A DNA stretch of 64,000 nucleotides, from positions 62,001 through 126,000 of the forward strand of contig NZ_QRCC01000012.1 in the NCBI RefSeq assembly GCF_009833125.1, written 5' to 3'. The translations under genes were made by a program, and so were the position numbers. The notes beneath the pieces are model-generated. The model saw only the letters and a program-made list of their open reading frames with translations, did no database searches and had not been told where the DNA came from. The stretch is from Nitrosomonas sp. HPC101. GTDB taxonomy: Bacteria; Pseudomonadota; Gammaproteobacteria; Burkholderiales; Nitrosomonadaceae. Each line of letters starts with the position of its first letter. The first letter of the stretch is position 1. Shown here piece by piece: positions 48,297-57,691 of the stretch.

Positions 48297-49109
48297 ATGT
48301 CGGTGTTAACCTGGATTGTACTTGCCAGCGTAGCAAGTGGTTTGCTGAGCATTGGACTCGCGGCATTATTTGCTTTGAATATCCGTAGTGATAAGTGGAT
48401 CAATATACTGATTTCATATGCTATCGGCGCACTTCTTGGAGCTGCATTTCTAAATGCATTGCCTGAAGCACTGGAGCTTACTGATACACCCAAACAGTTA
48501 ACATTCATTTTGCTGCTTGGTATTCTTGTTTTTTTTATCCTGGAAAAACTTTTGTTATGGCGTCATTGCCATTTATCAGAGTGTGAGGCGCATGAACCCA
48601 CGTTACAGGTGGCTTCTGCGGCTGACAGAGGGGTTGCAGGTACTCACGATAATGGCCGCAGTGGCATGATGATTGTACTGGGGGATACTTTTCATAATTT
48701 TGTAGATGGTATCCTGATCGCATCAGCTTTTATGGCTGATGTTCAGCTGGGAATGGTGACGGCTATTGCGATTACCGCACATGAGATTCCGCAAGAAGCA
48801 GGAGATTTCATTATCTTACTCAATTCGGGGTTTACACGTGCGGGGGCACTCTGGTCCAATTTGTTATCCAGCACAGCGACAGTGCTTGGAGGGTTGCTTG
48901 GGTACTTTATGCTGAATCAGTTAGATCATCTGATAGCCCCGATACTTGCCATTGCCGCAGCAAGCATGATTTATGTGGCCATGTCCGATCTGATTCCCAG
49001 TCTACATAAACGCCCTGAAATCGGTGCAACTGTTCAACAGGTCACACTCATCGTTCTGGGAATCAGTACGATATGGTTGATAGGGTTATTTTTTGGACAT
49101 AATCACTGA
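48297..49109 (+). CDS. ZIP-family metal transporter
   Basis: The 270-aa protein has about eight membrane segments. The metal sites in segments 4 and 5 read HNFVDGILIASAF and HEIPQEAGDF, typical of the ZIP family (ZupT-like, GufA-type). A His-rich cytosolic loop (WRHCHLSECEAHEP) lies before segment 4. It probably imports zinc or other divalent metals. It is the last intact plus-strand gene before the IS remnant. Confidence 0.92.
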   Translation: MSVLTWIVLASVASGLLSIGLAALFALNIRSDKWINILISYAIGALLGAAFLNALPEALELTDTPKQLTFILLLGILVFFILEKLLLWRHCHLSECEAHEPTLQVASAADRGVAGTHDNGRSGMMIVLGDTFHNFVDGILIASAFMADVQLGMVTAIAITAHEIPQEAGDFIILLNSGFTRAGALWSNLLSSTATVLGGLLGYFMLNQLDHLIAPILAIAAASMIYVAMSDLIPSLHKRPEIGATVQQVTLIVLGISTIWLIGLFFGHNH

Positions 49110-49199
49110 GAACCTGCTTATTGTCCTCTTCCGCCAAGATGAAACGATCTCTTTTTTCAGACAATCTGAAGAGTGTCATAAGCCCTGATCCAGGGTTGG

Positions 49200-49548
49200 T
49201 GACTCAGGTTGCCACATGAAATTTGTTATTGCTCTGAAAATACAGGTCGTCAGGGCTTTTACCTCCCGAGGCAGCGTGAACCGCTCCACAAAGGTATTGT
49301 CGTGGATAGCAGCCGTGTTTGTCCATGCTGATCCAGATGTCTGTCGTGGGCTTTGAGTATTTCGGTGAACTGACTGCTCTGGTCGAGACGTTTGATTGCA
49401 TGCCCCGTAGCCGGCAGGGATAGGTTTTGTGCTCGGGGTGTTAGTATGCAATCCCAGCGCGATCGCCCGCAGCTCCATTAACGCTATCAGTCGGCGTACA
49501 CGTTTGCGATTGACCTTTTGGTCCAGTCGGTCTAGGTGATTGCGCATC
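49200..49548 (-). pseudogene. IS3-family transposase remnant
   Basis: In several minus-strand frames there are pieces of an IS3-type OrfB: HLDRLDQKVNRKRVRRLIAL, DQSSQFTEILKAHD, ISMDKHGC and HDNTFVERF. They correspond to the region before rve and the DxxSQFTS...GIRISMDGKG...DNxFVER part of the DDE domain. Frameshifts and an internal deletion make it non-functional. No intact terminal repeats were found. Its upstream edge is the junction with the sulfatase gene. Confidence 0.72.
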
Positions 49549-51114
49549 TACGGGCCAAGGAGATTCAAACAGCTTCTCGCTGAAAAGTGACTTCGAGCTG
49601 CTTATAAGGCCAAGCTCTCTAAGCCAGTTTATTGCTAAAGTATTTGCACTCAAATTGAAATTATGAAATTCTGCTTTACTTTGGTTGCTCCAACATATGT
49701 ATTCCACATCTCCGCCAGGTTTACCAAAAATATTGTATACAGTAGACATAATCGGTACATGGTCGCCAAACCAGCATAAACTTGCAGGTTGTCTGCATTT
49801 CATCAGTGTTTGACGTAGTCGGGCAATCATTTCATCAGCATTACGTAAATGTCGAAGATAAATTGTCAAATCATCGCAGCCTGTTGGCGGCGGTTCAATG
49901 TACAACGATTCAATATCCGAATGAGCTGCCTGTTCAAGATGTAACGGTCCGTGATTCTCCATGGTAATGACAAAGATAAAAAGTGGCCCCGTTGCATTGT
50001 GCAAAATGGCTTCCACTTTATCAGCAACAGCAGTATCTCCGATATAAGGACCTGACCGCATCGTGTTATCAAATATACGGATATCAAAAAACTCATCAAA
50101 TCCGAGGCATGGATACACTCGATCACGCCGGTAGAAACTGGCTGAATATGGATGGACACAAATTGTACGATAACCCAGGCTCTTCAAAAAAGTTGCCAAT
50201 GATGGCGTATTCCAACCGGCCGCAATAGCACGATAGGGGTTAAAGCGATGGACTCCCAGTCTGTCCTCAGCAATTCCGGAAAGAAACGCGAATTCAGTAC
50301 GCACCGTATTGGCTCCCCAGGCAGGCACCTTTAATTTGCCATGGAATAAGGAGTCTTTCTTAAGACGATCAAACTCAGACAGCACATCGGGCCGGATACC
50401 CGAAAACAATGACCGTGGATCGAAAAAAGATTCACTTTGAATGGCAACCAGATGAGGCAAATCACGAGTCCGACGTTCTGGAACAGAAAAATAGAAAGGA
50501 GAAGCTATATTCAAAAGAATTTTCTCCTCCCTTCCATAGCACCAGAAGCTGGCCAACAAGCCCAATGCAGCAACATCTTGCTGCGGATTGAAACTGACTG
50601 GAAGTGACTTATAGTTGCCTGCCAGTAAAAATGATATTCCCAGTACAGATAAAATTAAAATTCCACCTAACTGACCAGATAGCGTAAATCGCTGTTCAGG
50701 AACGGATTCTCCCCATAATCCAATCGATACAGCCAGAATAAAACCTGTAGCTGCACCGAGAAACTTCCACCAGCCTAAAAACGGAATATAAAGGCGTGGA
50801 TGCCGGATCGCATCAGTAAAGTATTCATAATCCTGAAAAATAAAAGGCTCATTCAGCGATTTTACTTTGGCGTTATTCACCAGCACCAGCATCAGCATAA
50901 AAGCGGAAACAATCGCCACAGAAAACCACGGACGACCTAAAGCCAGAGTAACCAGGGAATAGGACAGAAGCCATAATCCACCATGTACCGCCCAGGCAGC
51001 CCAGGGTCTCGCAAATATCGGGCGTGAAATCATCAGACGTTCAATGATGATCGACAATAGAAGTCCCGTTAGCGAGGCAACTAAAACCAGAACAAAACTT
51101 TTTTCAATCACCAT
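49441..51114 (-). CDS. LTA-synthase-type sulfatase membrane protein with IS-derived C-terminus
   Basis: The start at ATG 51114 overlaps the SDR stop (GGTTATGGTGATTGA) and gives a 557-aa protein, 21 codons inside the longest frame. The N-terminus has about five membrane segments. The extracytoplasmic domain has HLVAIQSESFFDPRSLF, then GANTVRTEFAFLSG with the catalytic Thr, and CWFGDHVPIM, as in phosphoglycerol transferase and lipoteichoic-acid-synthase-like enzymes. It would move a phosphate-linked head group or phosphoethanolamine to a lipid or glycan. The last ~33 residues (after SPWPVDA) read into the IS remnant, so the native C-terminus is lost or changed. Confidence 0.84.
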   Translation of the reverse strand: MVIEKSFVLVLVASLTGLLLSIIIERLMISRPIFARPWAAWAVHGGLWLLSYSLVTLALGRPWFSVAIVSAFMLMLVLVNNAKVKSLNEPFIFQDYEYFTDAIRHPRLYIPFLGWWKFLGAATGFILAVSIGLWGESVPEQRFTLSGQLGGILILSVLGISFLLAGNYKSLPVSFNPQQDVAALGLLASFWCYGREEKILLNIASPFYFSVPERRTRDLPHLVAIQSESFFDPRSLFSGIRPDVLSEFDRLKKDSLFHGKLKVPAWGANTVRTEFAFLSGIAEDRLGVHRFNPYRAIAAGWNTPSLATFLKSLGYRTICVHPYSASFYRRDRVYPCLGFDEFFDIRIFDNTMRSGPYIGDTAVADKVEAILHNATGPLFIFVITMENHGPLHLEQAAHSDIESLYIEPPPTGCDDLTIYLRHLRNADEMIARLRQTLMKCRQPASLCWFGDHVPIMSTVYNIFGKPGGDVEYICWSNQSKAEFHNFNLSANTLAINWLRELGLISSSKSLFSEKLFESPWPVDAQSPRPTGPKGQSQTCTPTDSVNGAAGDRAGIAY

Positions 51115-51883
51115 AACCCAGCAAGCGAACGATAATGATGGAAATAGAAGCGGGCAGCACCGCCAGCCACCAGGCACCCCAATTCAATGGAAAGGGGAAA
51201 CTAATACGAGCCTGATCTCGCTCCAGGCCACGCTTTATTACTTTTGCTGCACGCTTGGATGACCACAGGAAAGGTTTCGAACCTGGCATATCGTCACACA
51301 TGGGCGATTTGACATACCCTGGCATGATCACATTGATCCTGATCCCTTCTTTCGCCAGCCAGCCACGCAGTGCTTCACCATAAGCCTTGAGACCCGCCTT
51401 ACTGGCACAATATGCCGGCGTGATGGGCAAACCGAAATATGCGGCCAGGGAACTCACAAAGGCAATCTGTCCGCTGCCACGTACTCGCATGGATGGAGTC
51501 ACGGTATGCGTAATGATCATGGCAGACTTCAAGTTTATATCCAGCAAAGCTTCTACCTCATTCAGGGGTTCAGGTTCACCTGCCGGCCCAATATGTGTAT
51601 TCATGCCCGCATTGATGATGACCAGATCAAGCGGCTCCAATACGCTCAGCCAGCTCTGCAAAGCGGCAAAATCTCGCAGATCGAGACATTGTGTCAGAAC
51701 ACGCGCACCTTTCTGGCGGCAACATTCTGCAACCTCAGTCAACTTTTTCACATTACGACCGTGCAGATAAAGTGTTACTCCACGCTGCGCATATATTTCC
51801 GCCAATGCCGCACCAATTGCCCCCGTTGCACCAGTAATCAGGATATTTTGTTCACTTCTATCTGATGGCCTGCTCATTTCCAT
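51104..51883 (-). CDS. Short-chain dehydrogenase/reductase
   Basis: A start at ATG 51883 gives a 259-aa SDR; the longest frame starts 36 bases earlier inside the glycosyltransferase end. It has ILITGATGAIGAALAEIYAQ, then NAGMNTHIGP, a catalytic Tyr and Lys in YCASKAG, and INVIMPGYVKSPM. A hydrophobic C-terminal helix (WWLAVLPASISIIIVRLLGY) suggests it is membrane-bound. It overlaps both neighbours. Its substrate is probably an intermediate of the lipid or glycan made by this operon. Confidence 0.86.
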   Translation of the reverse strand: MEMSRPSDRSEQNILITGATGAIGAALAEIYAQRGVTLYLHGRNVKKLTEVAECCRQKGARVLTQCLDLRDFAALQSWLSVLEPLDLVIINAGMNTHIGPAGEPEPLNEVEALLDINLKSAMIITHTVTPSMRVRGSGQIAFVSSLAAYFGLPITPAYCASKAGLKAYGEALRGWLAKEGIRINVIMPGYVKSPMCDDMPGSKPFLWSSKRAAKVIKRGLERDQARISFPFPLNWGAWWLAVLPASISIIIVRLLGYGD

Positions 51884-53351
51884 ACGCTTCCTGCCAAGAC
51901 CAAAAAAGAACCATACCAAAGCCTACACACACGGTGAAATTCAGCGGTATTAGAAAGTAATTTCCTTTTTGCATAGCCACCCAAATCGCAAACGTTGAAT
52001 AAATGAAAGTAAATAACTCTCCCATCAACAATATTATGTTAATAGGTGGCATATTTACCTTGTACTCATCTTCTCCTTTAGGCGTGCGGTTAAATTCCCC
52101 ATGCACGCCGAGAAGTGCCCGAATACCTCCCGCAAAATAATACAAGGCCATTGGCAAGAACATGGCAATGTACAAATAGATATCCCACAACGTGCTTGCA
52201 ATACATGTCTTTCTATTCAGTCCGGCACCTTTATTTGCTCCGAAAGCATTATTCAGTCCCCAGACAGCTACCAGGCAAAAAAAGGCTGGCAATATCCACT
52301 GCATACTTGCTGCATCAAAATCAACCAGATAATTCAATGGCAGACTCAAGAGTACCAGCACGTAAATTGAAGCCAGCAGCACGGAAGAAAACATCATGGA
52401 AATCGCGTGTAATCTCTTGATCAGGGGCATGCGCTGGCGGAACATTTGCCGGATGTGTTTGAATCCGCTATGAATCAGGCCACGCCCCCAGCGCTCACGC
52501 TGGACACGAAACGCACTGATTGATTCAGGGAGCAAAGACATCGAAACCACATCTCGCAGGTACGCATACTTCCATTCACCAAGCTGAGCCCTGTAACCCA
52601 GATCTACATCCTCGGTTACCACCGAAGCATCCCAGCCCCCCAAGGCTTCAATACATGATTTTCGCCATACACATGAACTGCCACTCAGTGAAGCCATATC
52701 ACCATCCTCGCTTAAACCCACAGTGACATATTGCTGATGCCCCATTTCCATAGCCTGAAAGCGGGTCAGAAAGGATTTGTTTTTGTTTTCGTAACCAATT
52801 CCTGTCTGCAAAAACCCTAACTGAGGATCCTTGAACCACGGAATGGTTTTCAGCAGAAAATCCGCTGGGGGAATAAAATCCGCATCGAAAACAGCAAGAA
52901 ACTCTCCTGAAGCCTGACGAATGCCGTAAGTCAGGTTACCAGCCTTATAACCCTGCCGATCTCCACGACAGATATAACGGATATTGACCCCCTGGGCTGC
53001 GTACCACTCAACCCTGGTTTGTGCAAGTCTGGAAGTATCATCCGAAGAATCATCGAGTACCAGAATCTCCAGCCTGTCCGCCGGATAGTGCAATCGACAG
53101 ACTGCGTCTATCAGGCGCTCCACTACAGATGATTCATTATGTACCGGCAGCAATACACTTACTGGCGGCCTGTAATCGTCCCCAATACAGAGAGAAGGTT
53201 GAGTCTCTTCAGTCAGTTCAGTTAGTTTGCGTTGTTCTACCTTGCGTGAGATAAACAGAATACGCAATTCCAGTAGGACATACAGTGCAAAGTAAACCAC
53301 CACAACAAAAAACACGGCTTGAGTAAAGAAAGAAAGTAACTCAAAAAGCAT
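51858..53351 (-). CDS. Membrane family 2 glycosyltransferase (cellulose/hyaluronan-synthase-like)
   Basis: The 497-aa protein has an N-terminal membrane helix, then the GT-A domain: VSVLLPVHNESSVVERLIDA, VLDDSSDD, FDADFIPP, TEDVDLGYRAQLGEW and QRERWGRGLI (the QxxRW motif), followed by four or five membrane helices. Such processive enzymes polymerise beta-linked sugars or transfer one residue to a lipid acceptor. It overlaps the SDR gene and starts 13 bases after the CgeB-like gene, so it is in one operon. Confidence 0.91.
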   Translation of the reverse strand: MLFELLSFFTQAVFFVVVVYFALYVLLELRILFISRKVEQRKLTELTEETQPSLCIGDDYRPPVSVLLPVHNESSVVERLIDAVCRLHYPADRLEILVLDDSSDDTSRLAQTRVEWYAAQGVNIRYICRGDRQGYKAGNLTYGIRQASGEFLAVFDADFIPPADFLLKTIPWFKDPQLGFLQTGIGYENKNKSFLTRFQAMEMGHQQYVTVGLSEDGDMASLSGSSCVWRKSCIEALGGWDASVVTEDVDLGYRAQLGEWKYAYLRDVVSMSLLPESISAFRVQRERWGRGLIHSGFKHIRQMFRQRMPLIKRLHAISMMFSSVLLASIYVLVLLSLPLNYLVDFDAASMQWILPAFFCLVAVWGLNNAFGANKGAGLNRKTCIASTLWDIYLYIAMFLPMALYYFAGGIRALLGVHGEFNRTPKGEDEYKVNMPPINIILLMGELFTFIYSTFAIWVAMQKGNYFLIPLNFTVCVGFGMVLFWSWQEAYGNEQAIR

Positions 53352-53364
53352 TGAAAAAATTCCT

Positions 53365-54450
53365 TCAGATCTTCACAACAGCACAAATTTCTTCCAATCG
53401 GTGTACCCAGGTATGATTCTGCCGTACATACGCCGCTCCGGTTTCTGCACGCGCCATATCATCCGCTGAAGGACCATATTGAAGACGTGCAAACAGCTCC
53501 TGCGCCTCCTCACTGGAATTCACTACATGACAATAATCACGAAAATGACGATCAACTGCCCGGCTCGGATTGGTTACAGCAATCCCCCCACAAGCCAGTA
53601 TTTCCAGCAAACGCCGTGAACACATTGTCTCGGAGCTGGTAACTGAATTTACATTAAGTGAAACCACATGCGATTTGTAGATTTGAGCTGTTTTTCGATG
53701 AGGCACTCTGCCATGCAAGCGTAACCGGTTATTTTTTGGAAAACGAAATTCAAAGTATCGCGATAAACGATCATGATTCCGGTCAAAAACATTTAACTGT
53801 AGAGGGGTTCTTTCACAAGCATCAAACACCATATCAAGAAACGATCTGCGCTCACTTAATATTCGTTGGTAATAGCTGCCGGTAAAGCAGGCTTCATTGC
53901 GCGTGAATTCGAAACCGGTAAAGTTGTGAAACGCTGGTTGATAAGGCATAACCAGCGGATTGACAGGCACATGAGCTGGCAGCTGCTGCCGATAGTTTTC
54001 AATACATGCTTTGTCCGTTGTAAAAACATAATCAAAAGCTTTGGCTACATCGATAAAGGCGTCAAAAAAAACATCATCATCCTTATTCCAGAAAACAGTA
54101 GGAACGCGACGACTTCTGGCAAATTTAACCAACTGGTAGATAGCCGTTGGCTTGCTCAGACGCAGCCACTTTGGCTGTTTCGCCAATTCATAACGCCAGG
54201 AGCCGTTTACTCCATGAAATGCTGATTCCACAAAAACCAGATCTGGCTTCCACTCGCCGATAACCATCCTGAAATTTCCGGGAGTCAGTGCTTTTACACG
54301 ACATTCTGCAGACAAACAGTCAGCTGTGAAATAATCCGTAACCATCGCAATCTTCAAACGTCCAAACGGCCCTGGTCGTTCGGCGGCTTCCGAAATTTGC
54401 GGATACTGATATACCAGTGAACCCAGCTTCTTGATTGCTTTTCCGATCAT
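53365..54450 (-). CDS. CgeB-family glycosyltransferase-like protein
   Basis: The 361-aa protein has KPDLVFVESAFHG, then PTVFWNKDDDVFFDAF and YVFTTDKACIENYRQ, and a C-terminal part with SHVVSLNVNSVTSSETMCSR and RRLLEILACGGIAVTNPSRA. This is the CgeB/spore-maturation-type GT-B pattern. The acceptor is unknown. It is separated from the GT4 gene by 278 bases, so an extra promoter is possible. Confidence 0.82.
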   Translation of the reverse strand: MIGKAIKKLGSLVYQYPQISEAAERPGPFGRLKIAMVTDYFTADCLSAECRVKALTPGNFRMVIGEWKPDLVFVESAFHGVNGSWRYELAKQPKWLRLSKPTAIYQLVKFARSRRVPTVFWNKDDDVFFDAFIDVAKAFDYVFTTDKACIENYRQQLPAHVPVNPLVMPYQPAFHNFTGFEFTRNEACFTGSYYQRILSERRSFLDMVFDACERTPLQLNVFDRNHDRLSRYFEFRFPKNNRLRLHGRVPHRKTAQIYKSHVVSLNVNSVTSSETMCSRRLLEILACGGIAVTNPSRAVDRHFRDYCHVVNSSEEAQELFARLQYGPSADDMARAETGAAYVRQNHTWVHRLEEICAVVKI

Positions 54451-54728
54451 GTAATTTCATACCTTTGAGTGTATCGATATTCCGTTGTCGGCTTATATAA
54501 GCTCCACCATGCTTAGGATTTTTTATTGTTACCAAGCCGTCATGGCTGCAAGATGTTATTTCTGTTGAAGTACCAGAGCTTCTGGCTTGTATGTATATGT
54601 AATAATACGGGGAGACAATGCGGGTGAATGTGGCCTCAAAAGCCATAATTACCCTTTATTTCGAACATCAGAAATAAAAAACCGACAGGAAGAATTCTTA
54701 TGATCTGCAAAATTACTGCGGATGGATG

Positions 54729-56033
54729 CTAATTCAGTACAACCTTGTCCGTAAACTTCTTCCAGCAGCGTTTTTCCAACACATAATGTCGCGCCTGGGC
54801 ACCTGCCTTCTTCAGCTTTTCCTTATCACCCAGAGCAGCCTCAATAACTCGTGCCAGATCTATCGCATCACCACTACGAAAAAACCAGCAGGCCGGATCA
54901 ACTCCCAATTCATCCCGAAAAACCGGCAGATCAGGAACAATTACCGGCTTACCCATCGCCAGCGCTTCCACCAGTTTGATCGGAGGAACAATCTCACACA
55001 CTCTGAACGGTTTACGCGGAATGCACACCAGTGCACAACGACGGAGCATATCTCGTGCAACTTCTGGAGAAAGCTTACCGTAAAAATAAATTCGATCGGA
55101 CAAACCCAGACGTTGCACCTGGGCTTCCAGCTGCGAGCGAGCCTCACCATCACCGATGATCACCATACTGACAGCATTCTCCGCCCAGGTAAGCTTATCC
55201 ACCGCATCAATCAGTGTATCTAATCCTTCATACCCGATCAGGGAACCGGCATAACCTATCGTATTTTGTGAAACATTTTCAGAATCTGCTGGCACAAACA
55301 ACTCCGGATCAACACAATTTGGTAACAAATTGATTCGATCCGGATCAACTCCCCAATTTTCAATTACATAATTGCGAAGTTGTTCTGATATCACAAATAA
55401 TCTGTCTGCATGCCGCGCGACCAATCTTTCCAGTTGTAACCCCTGTTTATAAGCTTGCGAGCGTTCAAAATCCGGTTGACGTGACACACGAGTGAGCTCC
55501 CACAAGCCACGCATCTCGTACTGGAAGGGAACACCTAGCCGTCGGGCTGCCAGCAAAGCTGGTAAAGCATTCACATGATTGGATGCTGCATGGATGGCGG
55601 CCACATGCCGCTGCAGCGCAATTTTTGCAATCACTGGTGCGGCCTGTAATGCATATAAAATTACGGGCCGATTATTCAAGGGCTGGCGAACGTGCTGGTA
55701 GCACACATCTTGTACTGCCGTTTCCTCACGATCCGCATTACAGCGACGGTCTGCGCGATCCCAGGGATAGCCCGGCCTGGTCAGCACATGCACCTTCCCG
55801 CCGGCGGCGCGCAACGCACGAATTACCTCATGAGTGCGAGTGGTATAACCACTGACGTGATAAGGCAGCGAACTTGCTGCCACATATAGCAAGCTTCTCG
55901 GTTCAGGTATATATGGCGTATTACTTGCGTATTGCCGAAGCTTGCTTTTCAGCAATTCAACTGTCAAAAAACGATTAAAGGCCAGCCAGTATTCAGTCAT
56001 CCGGGTAAAGAAGGGATCAAAAAGTGAACTCAA
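54729..56033 (-). CDS. Family 4 glycosyltransferase
   Basis: The 434-aa protein has a GT-B fold: AASSLPYHVSGYTTRTHEVI at the donor-independent N-domain and EIVPPIKLVEALAMGKPVIV as the GT4 donor-binding EX7E-like region, with IGYAGSLIGYEGLDTLIDAV between. It transfers a sugar from a nucleotide donor to a surface glycan or glycolipid. It overlaps the deacetylase-like gene by four bases. Confidence 0.9.
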   Translation of the reverse strand: MSSLFDPFFTRMTEYWLAFNRFLTVELLKSKLRQYASNTPYIPEPRSLLYVAASSLPYHVSGYTTRTHEVIRALRAAGGKVHVLTRPGYPWDRADRRCNADREETAVQDVCYQHVRQPLNNRPVILYALQAAPVIAKIALQRHVAAIHAASNHVNALPALLAARRLGVPFQYEMRGLWELTRVSRQPDFERSQAYKQGLQLERLVARHADRLFVISEQLRNYVIENWGVDPDRINLLPNCVDPELFVPADSENVSQNTIGYAGSLIGYEGLDTLIDAVDKLTWAENAVSMVIIGDGEARSQLEAQVQRLGLSDRIYFYGKLSPEVARDMLRRCALVCIPRKPFRVCEIVPPIKLVEALAMGKPVIVPDLPVFRDELGVDPACWFFRSGDAIDLARVIEAALGDKEKLKKAGAQARHYVLEKRCWKKFTDKVVLN

Positions 56034-57004
56034 GCGCGCTTACCTTGAAGTAATTTCAATTCTGCATGCGCAAGATCAACAGTATGCGTCGTCGTGATTT
56101 TTCCTTGTGCATGCAGATCCAGAAATTCGGCCGTTGTGATGACATCGTAATCCTTGACAAGCCGAGCGAGCAGTTTCCGGTATCCTTCCAGGCGCTGATT
56201 ATCCCGGTAGGCAGCATGACCCTGTTCATCCCAGTAGAGCAAAGACCAGGAATGTAATAAAAAAACAGATAATGTCGGACTGCCACTAAAAACATCAAAC
56301 AATAACTTTCCCCACCAGGGATGAAACTGGAAATAAGGGGATTCGGGATGAGTCAGGCGAGCCCACCATTCCGGTTTACCTACCTTGGGCAAAATTTTCT
56401 TCTCCGTCATCGGCACCTCGATAACACCATTCGACCAGAGGAATGGCAGATTCGTAGGCTCGCTGTACACACACTGTCCGGCATAAACCGCGCACATGGA
56501 ATTATTGAAGGAAAGTGGTATGTTTGTTACCTTGAGTGCGCGAATCGTACTGGCATTCCAGCGAAAAGAACCTGCTCGATGAGCAAGTACCGGTTTTTTC
56601 GTCTCTTGTGAAATTAATGCTGCAAAATGTTGGATAACAAACGCGGCTCTGGAGTCTTCTGCATACTGGTTCATATACCGTGGGTGCCGGGCGAGACTAT
56701 GCTCATCCCAGAATGAAGCGGGTAAATACTCGGGATGAGTATGCAGTTGAACATCCTGTCCTGCTTCATCTAACCAGCGAATAACTTCCTTTATCTCATC
56801 AAGATAAGAATACGCACCACACAAATCGATGAAAAAAACATGTTTAGCACCAAACTCATTTCCAATTGCAACCATCTCACCGACACCAGCACGACCGTTT
56901 TCATGCTGTCCCCACATCAAGCGCTTGATATGGTCCTGTGAAGCGCGCCTTGGCAACGCCTCAGTGTCTACTGTTAAAAGTGCGTAACGGTTCCTGCTCA
57001 TCAA
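56030..57004 (-). CDS. Polysaccharide deacetylase-like (NodB-fold) protein
   Basis: The 324-aa protein starts with ALLTVDTEALPRRAS, the TxDxE start of a NodB-like barrel, and has VQLHTHPEYLPASFW, RAGSFRWNASTIRAL and LLHSWSLLYWDEQGH. Metal-binding residues (Asp, the HTH pair) are in place, though the family is diverse and deacetylase activity is not certain. It is first of the minus-strand glycan operon. Confidence 0.78.
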   Translation of the reverse strand: MMSRNRYALLTVDTEALPRRASQDHIKRLMWGQHENGRAGVGEMVAIGNEFGAKHVFFIDLCGAYSYLDEIKEVIRWLDEAGQDVQLHTHPEYLPASFWDEHSLARHPRYMNQYAEDSRAAFVIQHFAALISQETKKPVLAHRAGSFRWNASTIRALKVTNIPLSFNNSMCAVYAGQCVYSEPTNLPFLWSNGVIEVPMTEKKILPKVGKPEWWARLTHPESPYFQFHPWWGKLLFDVFSGSPTLSVFLLHSWSLLYWDEQGHAAYRDNQRLEGYRKLLARLVKDYDVITTAEFLDLHAQGKITTTHTVDLAHAELKLLQGKRA

Positions 57005-57691
57005 TTACACCCCGTTTCTATCAATATTTTTCACTCCACTTGTCAGCCTGACTGATACATGAATAACCAGCAGGGCGGATTAACATACCGCATCCCGTCT
57101 GGGAACAGATTCAACACAAGAAGAGGATTTCTTCGACCACCAACATAGCATCTTCACCGATAAACCAGCCTTAGAACACCTGCCTTTTTATCCTTTATTC
57201 TTGATGGCTTTTAAATAGCTGTCTCTGAGAAATGAAGTAACAGATTGATTTTGCTAAACAATGGGAAATTCGGTTCGTCCCCCGAAAAAACAGTAAGCAG
57301 CAAGAGTTTTGTAGAGGCTCCTTAGGGAGACGCTGATTTATTCCGTCATCGCGAGGAGAGAAGCGACGTGGTGATCCATAAAACATTGATAAACATAAGA
57401 AACTGGATTGCTTCGCTTCGCTCGCAGTGACAACTTACGATTCAATCAGCGTTTCCTTAAATCTTCATTCTTCATTCTTGGAAAAGAAGGGTTATAACCA
57501 ACTACTCCAAAAATTTACCCTGTCGTATAAAGAGTTATTCTTCTTGGGAATCATGCATATGTTTATGACATAAATATGAAGTTGGAAGGCCTGGCGGAAA
57601 GTTTTGCAGATATTTGCTTGTTTATATTTGAGTAAAGCCACGTTCCAAGCTTATCGAAACTAGCATAGTGTCATTTCTGAAGGATAGAAAA
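57005..57691. other. Intergenic region before the PKS, containing a repeat element
   Basis: This 687-base gap divides the minus-strand glycan operon from the plus-strand PKS. It holds the 57322-57460 repeat and is otherwise AT-rich. A probable promoter for the PKS lies close to 57500-57680 but no clear boxes were found. No other gene is convincing. Confidence 0.5.
57312..57460. repeat. Repeat element with 17-bp imperfect inverted ends
   Basis: TTAGGGAGACGCTGATT at 57322-57338 pairs with AATCAGCGTTTCCTTAA at 57444-57460 (15 of 17). Inside, GTCATCGCGAGG...AAGCGACG pairs roughly with TTCGCTCGCAGTGAC, so the whole element folds into a long hairpin. The flank TAGAGGCTCCTTAGGG at 57312-57327 resembles the ends seen at 34016 and 41363. 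It is probably a MITE-type or REP-like element. Confidence 0.58.
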
